Below are positions 48,800-56,972 of a stretch of 64,000 nucleotides of DNA, piece after piece (the stretch's first letter is position 1; the number at the start of each line of letters is the position of its first letter). Source of the stretch: VAXT01 sp963794605 (GTDB taxonomy: Bacteria; Actinomycetota; Thermoleophilia; Gaiellales; Gaiellaceae); the NCBI GenBank assembly GCA_963794605.1, contig CAWCEN010000004.1, positions 496,001 through 560,000 of the forward strand. Reading direction: 5' to 3'. A program made the translations under genes and the position numbers. The notes below the pieces were generated by a model. That model saw only the letters and a list, made by a program, of their open reading frames with translations, was not told the origin of the DNA and ran no database searches.

Positions 48800-49390
48800 A
48801 TGCTCTCGCCGGCCGTCGAAAACCTCGTCGCGCAGCTGACGCGCCTGCCCGGAGTCGGCACGCGGACTGCGCATCGGCTCGCGTTCCACCTGCTCCGGGT
48901 TCCTCGCGACGAGGCACAGGCGCTGGCCGCGGCGATCGACGAGGTCAAGGAGCGCGTCCGCTTCTGCAGCGAGTGCGGCAACCTGACCGAGGAGGAGCGG
49001 TGCGAGATCTGCCGAGACGAGCGGCGCGACCGGACGCTCGTTTGCGTCGTCGAGCAGCCGGCGGACCTCGTGTCCCTGGAACGCACGCATGAGTATCGCG
49101 GCCTGTACCACGTCCTCGGCGGCTCGCTGTCGCCGATCGACGGCGTCGAGCCCGAGCACTTGCGGATCGACGAGCTGATGGGGCGCGTCGATCGCAACGG
49201 CATCCAGGAGGTCGTGCTCGCGACGAACCCGAACATGACCGGCGAGGCGACGGCCGCCTATCTCGCAGACCGGCTGCGAGGGCGCGTGCGCGTGACGCGC
49301 CTCGCCAGCGGCCTCCCTGTCGGAGGAGACCTCGAGTACGCCGACGAAGTCACCCTCGGGCGCGCTCTCAGCGGCCGCCGGGAAATGTGA
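48800..49390 (+). CDS. recR: Recombination protein RecR
   Basis: 196 residues. Helix-hairpin-helix LPGVGTRTAHRLAFHLL; C4 zinc finger at Cys56, 59, 68 and 71 (CSECGNLTEEERCEICRDE); Toprim domain with CVVEQPADLVSLERT, YHVLGGSLSPIDGVEP and EVVLATNPNMTGEATA. Works with RecO and RecF in gap repair. Start ATG at 48800. Confidence 0.96.
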   Translation: MLSPAVENLVAQLTRLPGVGTRTAHRLAFHLLRVPRDEAQALAAAIDEVKERVRFCSECGNLTEEERCEICRDERRDRTLVCVVEQPADLVSLERTHEYRGLYHVLGGSLSPIDGVEPEHLRIDELMGRVDRNGIQEVVLATNPNMTGEATAAYLADRLRGRVRVTRLASGLPVGGDLEYADEVTLGRALSGRREM

Positions 49391-49511
49391 TCGTGGCGAT
49401 CTCCAGCTTCCACCGCGATAGGACGGCCACGCCGGCAAAGCCGGCATGGCCTCTAGACGGCATCGCAAGCGATGCCTCGGGCCGCCGGGAAATGTGACCT
49501 AGGATCCCGGC

Positions 49512-50762
49512 GTGACGGCGACGGACTACGAGGCACTCCCGGCCCTCGCGGAGGAGGCGCCGGCCCCGAGCGCCGGGACCGTCGTGATGAAGTTCGGCGG
49601 GACGTCCGTCGCAGACGTCGACCGCCTGCGGGCAGTCGCCCAGCGACTCGTCGCCGCTCGCGAGGCAGGGAACCGGGTCGTCGCCGTGCTTTCGGCGATG
49701 GGCGACACGACCAACGAGCTCGTCAGGCTCGCGCACGAGATCTCGCCGCGCCCCAAGGCTCGCGAGCTGGACATGCTGATCTCGGTCGGCGAGCGGATCT
49801 CCTGCTCGTTGTGCGCGATGGCGATCCACGACCTCGGGCACGAGGCGATCTCGCTCACGGGCTCGCAGGCGGGGATCGTCACCGACACCGCGCACGGGAA
49901 GGCGAAGATCGTCGACATCCGCGCGAACCGGATCCACGAAGCGCTCGACAAGGAGCGCATCGTGCTCGTCGCCGGCTTCCAGGGCGTTTCCACGGAGCTC
50001 GACATCACGACGCTCGGCCGCGGCGGCTCCGACACGACCGCCGTCGCGCTCGCCGCGGCGCTCGGGGCCGACGCGTGTGAGATCTACACGGACGTCGACG
50101 GCGTCCACACCGCAGACCCGCGGATCGTCCCCAGCGCCCGCAAGCTGCACGCGGTCAGCTACGGCGAGATGCTGGAGATGGCCGCGTCGGGCGCGCGCGT
50201 GCTCCAGCTGCGGTCGGTCGAGTTCGCGCGCAACCACGATGTCAAGCTGCACGTCCGGTCGAGCTTCTCCGAGGCCGACGGCACCTGGATTCGCGAGGAG
50301 GACGAACGGATGCTGGAGAAGGCGCTCATCTCAGGGGTCACGCACAAGCCGGCGGAGACCGTGTACCGGGTCGAAGGCGTGTCCGCGGCGCGGCTCTTCG
50401 ACGCGCTGGCCGAGGCTGGCGTCAACGTCGACACGGTGATCCAGACCGGCCCGGAGATCGTGTTCTCTGCCGACGAGGGCCCGGAGGCCGAGGACGCGCT
50501 CGGTAGCCTCGGCGTCGAGTGGTCGGCGCGAGAAGATCTCGGCCAGGTCAGCGTCATCGGCGCCGGAATGAAGAGCCATCCGGGAGTCGCCGCAAAGATG
50601 TTCTCCGCGCTCGAGGAGCTCGGCATCCAGCCGGTCATCGTCAGCACGTCGCCGATCAAGATCGGCTGCTTCGTCGCGCGCGACCAGGTCGAGCAGGCGG
50701 TTCAGGCGCTCCACGCCGCGTTCGAGCTCGAGCGCCCCGAAGCGGAGCGCCCGCATGGCTGA
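49512..50762 (+). CDS. lysC: Aspartate kinase
   Basis: 416 residues from GTG 49512. KFGGTSVADVDRLRAVA is the ATP-binding start of the kinase domain, followed by GRGGSDTTAVALAAALGADA and CEIYTDVDGVHTADPRIVP. Two C-terminal ACT domains (ALISGVTHKPAETVYRVEGV; QVSVIGAGMKSHPGVAAKMF) give feedback control, usually by lysine and/or threonine. Its stop region overlaps the asd start by eight bases. First step of the pathway to lysine, threonine and methionine; lysA is at 34.8 kb. The ~20-residue N-terminal lead before VVMKFGG is longer than usual. Confidence 0.95.
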   Translation: MTATDYEALPALAEEAPAPSAGTVVMKFGGTSVADVDRLRAVAQRLVAAREAGNRVVAVLSAMGDTTNELVRLAHEISPRPKARELDMLISVGERISCSLCAMAIHDLGHEAISLTGSQAGIVTDTAHGKAKIVDIRANRIHEALDKERIVLVAGFQGVSTELDITTLGRGGSDTTAVALAAALGADACEIYTDVDGVHTADPRIVPSARKLHAVSYGEMLEMAASGARVLQLRSVEFARNHDVKLHVRSSFSEADGTWIREEDERMLEKALISGVTHKPAETVYRVEGVSAARLFDALAEAGVNVDTVIQTGPEIVFSADEGPEAEDALGSLGVEWSAREDLGQVSVIGAGMKSHPGVAAKMFSALEELGIQPVIVSTSPIKIGCFVARDQVEQAVQALHAAFELERPEAERPHG

Positions 50763-51693
50763 GCCGCGAATCGGCGTCGTCGGCGCGACCGGCGCGGTCG
50801 GGCAGGTCACGCTCGCGCTGCTGGCTGAGCGCGGGTTCGGTCAGGTACGAGTATTCGCGTCGCAGCGCTCCGCCGGCTTGTCGGTGCCGTACGGCGACGG
50901 CGAGCTAGTCGTCGAAGAAGCGAGCGGCGACACGCTTCACGAACTCGATCTCTGCTTCTTCTCGGTCGGGACGGCCCAGAGCGCCGAGCTCGTTCCGGCG
51001 GCAGTCGGCCGCGGCGCGGTGTGCGTCGACAAGTCGTCGGCATTCCGCCTCACCGAGGGAGTTCCCCTCGTCGTGCCCGAGGTGAACGGCGACCGTGCAG
51101 CCGAGCATCAGGGGATCGTCGCCAACCCGAACTGCTCGACGATCCAGCTCGTCTGCGCTCTGGCGCCCTTGCACGAGGCAGCCGGCCTGCGGAGCGTGCG
51201 CATCGCGACGTACCAGTCGGCCTCGGGAGCGGGAGTCGACCGGATGGAGCAGCTCCGCGCCCAGGAGCCCGCGGCCGGAAATGTCTCGATGGACTGGGAG
51301 CTCGAGGGCGACGAGTTCGACGAGGAGGCAAAGCTCCGCGCGGAGACCCGGAAGATCCTGGACCTGCCGCAGCTCCCATTCAGTGCCACGTGTGCGCGCG
51401 TGCCGGTCCTGATCGGCCACTCGCAAGCGGTCTGGGTCGAGACGGAAAGCCCGCTATCGCCGGACGACGCGCGTGAGGCCCTTTCGACCGCCCCTTCGGT
51501 GACCCTGAGCGACCTTCCGACTCCGATGGACGCCGTGGGCCGCGACGAGGTGCTCGTCGGCCGAATCCGACCAGACACGGCCGGAAATGGGCTGACCCTC
51601 TGGATCGTCTGCGACAACCTGCGCAAAGGCGCGGCGCTGAACGCGGTCCAGATCGCTGAGCTCCTCCTGGAACGCCAGGCGCTGGCTGCCTAG
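50755..51693 (+). CDS. asd: Aspartate-semialdehyde dehydrogenase
   Basis: 312 residues. NADP-binding GATGAVG (10-16), catalytic Cys127 in IVANPNCSTIQLV, catalytic His in RVPVLIGHSQAVWVE, and QSASGAGVDRMEQL. Reduces aspartyl phosphate to the semialdehyde. About 20 residues shorter than many homologues, mostly in the middle and C-terminal parts, but all key residues are present. Co-transcribed with lysC. Confidence 0.94.
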   Translation: MAEPRIGVVGATGAVGQVTLALLAERGFGQVRVFASQRSAGLSVPYGDGELVVEEASGDTLHELDLCFFSVGTAQSAELVPAAVGRGAVCVDKSSAFRLTEGVPLVVPEVNGDRAAEHQGIVANPNCSTIQLVCALAPLHEAAGLRSVRIATYQSASGAGVDRMEQLRAQEPAAGNVSMDWELEGDEFDEEAKLRAETRKILDLPQLPFSATCARVPVLIGHSQAVWVETESPLSPDDAREALSTAPSVTLSDLPTPMDAVGRDEVLVGRIRPDTAGNGLTLWIVCDNLRKGAALNAVQIAELLLERQALAA

Positions 51694-52313
51694 GGACCGG
51701 GCGGAACAGGCGCAGGCGCGGGCGAGAACGCCTCCTTCACGAGCCTGAGCACCTTCTCCCGCGTGCCTTCCGCCACGGGCTGCAACCCGCCGAGCTCGAG
51801 CCGCGCCAGCTCCACTCGCCCCTGCGTGCGAACCGTCTCGAAGCCGAAGTCGGACAGGAAGTCGCGCGGAAACACGGTTCGGTGGACGAAGAACCGCTCG
51901 TGCGGGGATTCGCCCTCCGGGTACCGGTAGGCGAAGGTCTCGAGCGCGCCCGCCTTCTTGTCGCGCGCGTCACCGATCGCGGCCAGGAAGAGCGACTGCA
52001 TGACCCACGGGCTCGCGCGATCGAGCAGGTACGCGCACGTGACGAGCACAGCGTCGTTCGACGGCGGCCCTGCGGGCAGCTCCGCGGCACGCGGGAAGAG
52101 CTCCGCCGGCCCGTATTGCATCGACCCGATCACGGTCCCGTCGTCGTCGCGGTACACCGCGCCCCACGCGCCCCAGTCCAGCTCGGCGCGCTCGATCCAG
52201 CGCGGCTTGTCCACGCCGCGGCCCGCGCTCGACTGCCACCAGATGCACTCGTGGCAGACCTGCGGCGCCTCCTGGAGCGTCACGCCGGTCAGGCCGGCGA
52301 CCCGTGTGCTCAC
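51690..52313 (-). CDS. GNAT-like N-acetyltransferase
   Basis: 207 residues from GTG 52313. VCHECIWWQSSAGRGVD near the start (a CxxCxWW motif), GAVYRDDDGTVIGSMQYGPA (GNAT strand 4/5 region), VTCAYLLDRASPWVMQSLFL and the late FPRDFLSDFGFETVRTQGRV fit actinobacterial GNAT-fold proteins. Motif A is weak, so activity is uncertain. The stop overlaps the asd stop; its start overlaps the metallophosphoesterase stop. Substrate unknown. Confidence 0.6.
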   Translation of the reverse strand: MSTRVAGLTGVTLQEAPQVCHECIWWQSSAGRGVDKPRWIERAELDWGAWGAVYRDDDGTVIGSMQYGPAELFPRAAELPAGPPSNDAVLVTCAYLLDRASPWVMQSLFLAAIGDARDKKAGALETFAYRYPEGESPHERFFVHRTVFPRDFLSDFGFETVRTQGRVELARLELGGLQPVAEGTREKVLRLVKEAFSPAPAPVPPGP

Positions 52314-53122
52314 GGCACCGATCCTAGAACGAGCTCGGTCGCCTCGGGCCGCGCGAAGAAGCGAAACGGGACGAACGTCGTCCCCAGCCCCGGTGAGACG
52401 TGCAGCACGCCGCCAGGCCGGCCGTAGAGCCCCTCGGCGTAGGTCCACCGGAGGTGCGCGAACCGAACCTTGCCGCGACCGTACGGCACGACGATCTGGC
52501 CCGCGTGGAGATGCCCGGCGAGCACGAGGTCGAACGTGCCGGGCCGGAGTCGGTCGATGACGCTCGGGAAGTGACAGAGGAGGATGCGCAGATCCGCGTC
52601 CGGGTCGGCGAGCTCTGACGGGCGCGAGGATCCGAGCCGGTAGGTGCGCGGGTCGACGCCGACGATCTGCACGCTGCGGCCTCGGCGTTCGACCGTCCTG
52701 GCCTCGTCGAAGAGGACGGTCGTCGACGGGAGATCGGAGACCGCGCTCGGCTTCGAGAACGGGTCGCGCGAAAGCGCGTAGTCGTGGTTGCCGAGAACGG
52801 CAAACGACCCCGGCACGCGGTCGAGGAGCTCACGCAGCCTGCCTTCGGCGCTGGGCCGCGACAGGAGATCGCCCGTGATCAGGACGAGGTCAGGCTTTCG
52901 CGCGGCCGTCCAATCGATCGCCCGCTCGACGGCGCGCTCGCCACGGGACGGAAAGCCGAGGTGGAAGTCAGACAGATGGACGACGCGCAAACCGTTCAGT
53001 TCCTCGAGCAGGCCCGGAATCGGCACCGCAATCGAGCGCAGGCGGACCCAGCCGGCCTCGAAGTGGCCCCAGAGCGCAGCCCCGAGCCCGATGGCTCCTA
53101 ACGTGCCGAGCGGTTGCTTCAT
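52310..53122 (-). CDS. Membrane-anchored metallophosphoesterase (YaeI-like)
   Basis: 270 residues. One N-terminal hydrophobic segment, then calcineurin-like motifs: VVHLSDFHLGFP, VLITGDLLSRP, AVLGNHDYALS, LLCHFPSVID and LVLAGHLHAGQIV. All dimetal ligands are present. The YaeI branch acts on phospholipid-type substrates such as lipid A precursors or phosphatidylglycerophosphate analogues; the actual substrate is not known here. The C-terminal half ends VSPGLGTTFVPFRFFARPE, as in the family. Confidence 0.92.
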   Translation of the reverse strand: MKQPLGTLGAIGLGAALWGHFEAGWVRLRSIAVPIPGLLEELNGLRVVHLSDFHLGFPSRGERAVERAIDWTAARKPDLVLITGDLLSRPSAEGRLRELLDRVPGSFAVLGNHDYALSRDPFSKPSAVSDLPSTTVLFDEARTVERRGRSVQIVGVDPRTYRLGSSRPSELADPDADLRILLCHFPSVIDRLRPGTFDLVLAGHLHAGQIVVPYGRGKVRFAHLRWTYAEGLYGRPGGVLHVSPGLGTTFVPFRFFARPEATELVLGSVP

Positions 53123-53195
53123 TCAGACACCCATTGTCGTGCCAACCCCGCGCCGCCGACGGGAACCATCCGTGGCGCACCGGTGTAGAGGCTTC

Positions 53196-54089
53196 ATGCG
53201 AATCCTGTTGGCCGGGTTGGCAGCCGCGCTCCTCGGCGTGCCGGCGAGCTCGTCAAAGGAACCAGCCCTGGTCGCGACGATCACAACGGGACAGCATCCG
53301 TGTGGCGTTGTGTCCGCGTTCGGCTCGATCTGGGTGGCAAGCGACGGCGGGTCGCTCGTCCGGATCGATCCACGCACCAACCGGGTCCGGAAGCGGGTCC
53401 GCGTCGGCGCAGGCGCCTGCTTCGTGGCGGCCGACGCACGGGCCCTCTGGATCGCGAACTACAAGGGCGGCCTCGTCCGAGTCACGCCACGAGGCCGCGT
53501 GAGGAAGATCGCGGTCGGCGCGACCCCGGACAGCGTGCTCGTCGCCTACGGACGGGTCTGGGTGACCGCCTGGGGAGCGGGCAAGCTGGCCGTGGTCGAC
53601 CGACGGAAGCTCAAGGTCGTCCGCCGGATCGACGTCGGCCCGCACCCCACCGGCCTCGCCGCCCGGAACGGCGCCGTCTGGGTCGGCTTCGGTCGAGAGG
53701 CAACCGCGATCGCACGCGTCGACCCGCGCACCTTCCGGACCGATCGGGTCGACGTGGGCGTGCGCGAGCCGAGGGGCTTCGTCGTCGGCACGAAGGGCCT
53801 CTGGATCCAGGCGAACACCGGAGACCTGGTCCACTTCGATCCCGTCACCAGGCGCGTCCTCGCCCACCTCGAGGTCGGGCGGACGCTCGCCCAGGGCGCC
53901 GTCGCCCGCGATGGGACGATCTGGGTCCCCGACAAAGAGCAGAACCTCATCTTTCGGATCGACCCGGCCAAGCAGCGAGTGATCGACTCGTTCGCGTCGG
54001 GCCCGGGCGCCTACGTCACCCTTCGTGCGTACGGGTCGATGTGGGTGACGAGCTACGCCGGCCGCGACGTGCGCCGGTACCGGCCCTAG
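53196..54089 (+). CDS. Secreted YVTN-type beta-propeller protein
   Basis: 297 residues. Signal peptide (MRILLAGLAAALLGVPASSS), then about six blades each carrying a strand like GSIWVASDGGSLVRIDPRTN, ALWIANYKGGLVRVTPRGR and GRVWVTAWGAGKLAVVDRRK. The YVTN/NHL propeller fold binds partners rather than catalysing, but some virginiamycin B lyase-like and periplasmic sensor proteins share it. No ligand-binding residue can be named. Stands alone between divergent and convergent neighbours. Confidence 0.8.
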   Translation: MRILLAGLAAALLGVPASSSKEPALVATITTGQHPCGVVSAFGSIWVASDGGSLVRIDPRTNRVRKRVRVGAGACFVAADARALWIANYKGGLVRVTPRGRVRKIAVGATPDSVLVAYGRVWVTAWGAGKLAVVDRRKLKVVRRIDVGPHPTGLAARNGAVWVGFGREATAIARVDPRTFRTDRVDVGVREPRGFVVGTKGLWIQANTGDLVHFDPVTRRVLAHLEVGRTLAQGAVARDGTIWVPDKEQNLIFRIDPAKQRVIDSFASGPGAYVTLRAYGSMWVTSYAGRDVRRYRP

Positions 54090-54170
54090 GGATGGGGGCC
54101 GGCGCCGGACCGCTGCGGCCCTCGGCCCGCACCAGCCCCCAAGAAAACAAATAACCCGCCAGGTCGGCGC

Positions 54171-55052
54171 TCAGACTTCGATCTTCTCGAGCGCCGGCTG
54201 CACCGGGACGACGTGACGTTTGAACTTGAGCTCCGACTCGTCGAGGCCGGCCGCCACGCCGATCAGCTGCGAGAGGTGGAGGATCGGCATCTGGAAGTCC
54301 TTCCCGGTCCGGTCGCGGAGCTTCGACTGCCATGCGTCGAGCGACAGGTGGCAGAGCGGGCACGGCGTCACCATCACGTCTGCTCCGGCCTCGGTCGCCT
54401 GCTCGATCGGCTGGAGTAGCTCGCCGAGCGCGGTCTCCTCACGCGCCTGGATGATCGGGAAGCCGCAGCACTTGATCTTGGCCGGGTAGTCGATCGCCTC
54501 TCCCCCGCACGCGTCGATGATCGCCTCGAGCGAATGGGGCCGATCGGGGTCCTCGAAGCCGAGGATCTTCGACGGGCGCAGGATCTGGCAGCCGTAGAAC
54601 GGCGCCACCTTGAGGCCTTTCAACCCCTTGTGTGCCACCTCCTTCAGCTTGTCGTAGCCGTCGCCCTCGGCGATCAGCCACAGCAGGTGCTTGACCTCGA
54701 CGTTTCCGCTGTACGGCGGCGCGCCGACGGTCTCGAGGTTCTGGTTGACCCGCGCGCGCAGATCGTCGTCGTTCTTGAGCTGCCAGTTCGCCTGGCGCAG
54801 GTTGAGCGTGCAGACGTTGCAGATCGTCATCAGCGTCTCGGCGCCGGTCTGCTCGCCGTAGGCCAGGATGCGCGCGTTCAGGTGCAGGTAGTAGTCGGGC
54901 TCGGCTTCGTGGATGTCGCCCGCGCCGCAGCAGGTGACCGACTCGAGCTCGTCCAGCTCGATCCCGAGCTTCGGCGCAAGCGCCTGCGTCGACGTGTCGA
55001 GCTCCTTCGCGGACAGCGACGCGAGGCAACCCTTGTAGTAGGCGACCTTCAC
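54171..55052 (-). CDS. HdrB/SdhE-like CCG-domain subunit of succinate dehydrogenase
   Basis: 293 residues with two CCG domains: CCGAGDIHEAEPDYY plus MTICNVCTLNLRQA, and IKCCGFPIIQA plus MVTPCPLCHLSL. These bind the noncubane or paired FeS clusters of heterodisulfide reductase subunit B and of the SdhE subunit of type E succinate:quinone oxidoreductases. Start overlaps the sdhB stop by four bases, so it belongs to the same operon. It replaces a haem b membrane subunit as the quinone-side partner in type E enzymes (family knowledge); no SdhC/D gene is seen here. Confidence 0.88.
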   Translation of the reverse strand: MKVAYYKGCLASLSAKELDTSTQALAPKLGIELDELESVTCCGAGDIHEAEPDYYLHLNARILAYGEQTGAETLMTICNVCTLNLRQANWQLKNDDDLRARVNQNLETVGAPPYSGNVEVKHLLWLIAEGDGYDKLKEVAHKGLKGLKVAPFYGCQILRPSKILGFEDPDRPHSLEAIIDACGGEAIDYPAKIKCCGFPIIQAREETALGELLQPIEQATEAGADVMVTPCPLCHLSLDAWQSKLRDRTGKDFQMPILHLSQLIGVAAGLDESELKFKRHVVPVQPALEKIEV

Positions 55053-56131
55053 TCGGACGCCTCCTCTTCCTCGTGAGCCTTCTCGGCCTCTAGGTGCTCG
55101 ATCTTCGCGAGTGCCGCCTCACCCTGGACGATGCCCAGCGCACCGTCCCTCCCTTGCTCCTTGACGAGGTCGTACAGGTCGCGGGACTCATCGACGTCGG
55201 CCGCGACGTGGATCGGCCCCGGCGGCGGCACCTTGCCGTGGCGGAGCAGCGTGAGCGCGAACTTCGTCTCACGGAGCGCACCGAGAATGCCCTGCGTCTT
55301 CGGAACGAGGTCGGTCTCGCGCAGCCACCCGGTCGTCTTCGCGGACGTGACGAACCAATTCGCGTGCTTCGCGCCCATGTCCCAGTCGATGCCCTCCTTG
55401 ATCGACTCGGCGCCGAGCTTGGCGATCGCGTCCCTCGGATCGACGCCCTTCGGGCAGCGCTCGTTGCAGAAGTAGCACCGGGTGCAGTCCCAGATCCCGT
55501 GCTCGTCGTTCAGATCGTTGAGCCGCTCGACCGCGGTCTGGTCGCGCGGGTCGCCGACGAAGCGCATGCCCTTCGCGAGCGCGGCCGGCCCACGGAAGTC
55601 GGGGTCGGCCTCCATCGCGTTGCACTCGGAGACGCAGCAGCCGCACATGATGCAGAGCGCCTCCTTCTGGATCACGTTCATCTGCTGCTGCGACACGACC
55701 CGTTCGCGCTCCGACGCCTCGTCGTAGCCCGGATCGAGCCAGGGCTTGACGTCGCGGATCTTCTGCCAGAACGGGCCCATGTCGACGACGAGGTCCTTGA
55801 TGATCGGCAGGTTCCCCATCGGCGAGATTACCGGGACGTGGCCGCTCTCGACGATCGGCTTCATCCGCTCCTTGCACGCGAGGACCGCGCGGCCGTCCAT
55901 GCGCATCCCGCAGGAGCCGCAGATCATCATCCGGCAGCTCTTGCGGTACGCGAGCGTCCCGTCGTGCCGGTCCTTGATGAGGTCGAGCACGTCGAGCAGG
56001 CACGCCCACTCGGGCGCCTCGAGCTCGTACGTGACGAGGTCGCGGTCGCCGTCCTCGTCGACGCGCCAGATCTTGATGGCGACGTCCATCGTCGGCCCAT
56101 CCCAGCTGTGGATGTCGGCTGCTTCGGTCAT
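55049..56131 (-). CDS. sdhB: Succinate dehydrogenase/fumarate reductase iron-sulfur subunit
   Basis: 360 residues, about 110 longer than classic SdhB. Plant-type [2Fe-2S] site CRMMICGSCGMRMDG then AVLAC; [4Fe-4S]/[3Fe-4S] sites CIMCGCCVSEC and CTRCYFCNERCPKGVDP. The C-terminal extension (about residues 255-360, ending in a Glu-rich EHLEAEKAHEEEEASE) may contact the HdrB-like subunit encoded next. Passes electrons from the flavoprotein to quinone or the reverse. Confidence 0.93.
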   Translation of the reverse strand: MTEAADIHSWDGPTMDVAIKIWRVDEDGDRDLVTYELEAPEWACLLDVLDLIKDRHDGTLAYRKSCRMMICGSCGMRMDGRAVLACKERMKPIVESGHVPVISPMGNLPIIKDLVVDMGPFWQKIRDVKPWLDPGYDEASERERVVSQQQMNVIQKEALCIMCGCCVSECNAMEADPDFRGPAALAKGMRFVGDPRDQTAVERLNDLNDEHGIWDCTRCYFCNERCPKGVDPRDAIAKLGAESIKEGIDWDMGAKHANWFVTSAKTTGWLRETDLVPKTQGILGALRETKFALTLLRHGKVPPPGPIHVAADVDESRDLYDLVKEQGRDGALGIVQGEAALAKIEHLEAEKAHEEEEASE

Positions 56132-56155
56132 TTCCCCTCTGTCGTCGGGACCGTT

Positions 56156-56972
56156 TCAGTTGGCGAGATCTGAACGCTGTCGGACCTGGCGGGCTCCAAG
56201 GCGAAGATCAGACACAACGGATTCGGCATTCTCGAGGTCCTTGGCGGCCTTGACCTTGGCGCATTCCTTCTCCATCAGCTTGTCGAACTTGTTCTCGGAG
56301 ACGATCTCGTCCGCAGGCGGCGCCTCGACGTCGACCGGGACGCCGAAATCGAACAGGTCGAAGACACCCGCCGCCTCGTTCCCGCCGCCAAACGGGATTT
56401 GAATGCGTCGTGGGAGCCCCTGCTCGTCGATCCAGGCGTCGACGAAGCCGGGCTCGGCCGCGCCGTCCCAGAGCCCGAGCTTGCTCTTGTCGAGGTCGCG
56501 CTCGGTAATGCGTCGAGGTGACTCCGCGGATCTCTTCGCTCCCGAGCTTCTCCACCTTCTTGCTCGACTTGACCAGTTCCTTCAGCAGGCGGTCCGGGCT
56601 CATGCCGCCGGCGCCAGGCTCGAAGCGATGAGCGCCAGCGGCGTCGTCAATTGACTGCTTCATCCAGTACGCCTTGCCGTCGACCTCGACGCCGAGGTAC
56701 GAGTCGTGGCCGATGAAGAGAGCCCGTGCCTCCGGAGCCGAATCGCTCTTCCCTTTGATGACCATCTCTCCCCGGGCGTTCGCGTAGTCGATCGATCCCG
56801 TCGACCTCAACAAGGCCCAGTCGGGCACACCTTTCCCCTCAAGCTTCCACTCGATGCGAGAGGAGGAAGCGTCTTTCAGCGCGTCGCCGGAGCCCTGGAG
56901 CGAACTGCGGTCCGAGCCGCAGCCGGCCGCGAGCGGGACGAGCAGCAGAAGCAACAAGCTCAGGCGCTTCAT
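56156..56972 (-). CDS. LolA/LppX-like lipoprotein inside the sdh operon, single-base frameshift
   Basis: Lipobox PLAAGC near Cys19 after MKRLSLLLLLLV. The mature part (SSRIEWKLEGKGVPDWALLR, YLGVEVDGKAYWMKQSIDDA, LVKSSKKVEKLGSEEIRGVT) resembles actinobacterial LppX/LprAFG-type lipid-binding lipoproteins. Past a one-base insertion near 56497 the frame continues LDKSKLGLWDGAAEPGFVDA and ends RQVRQRSDLAN. Repaired length is about 271 residues. Its start overlaps the sdhA stop (ATGA), so it is translationally part of the operon, an unusual position. Function in the complex is unknown. Confidence 0.7.
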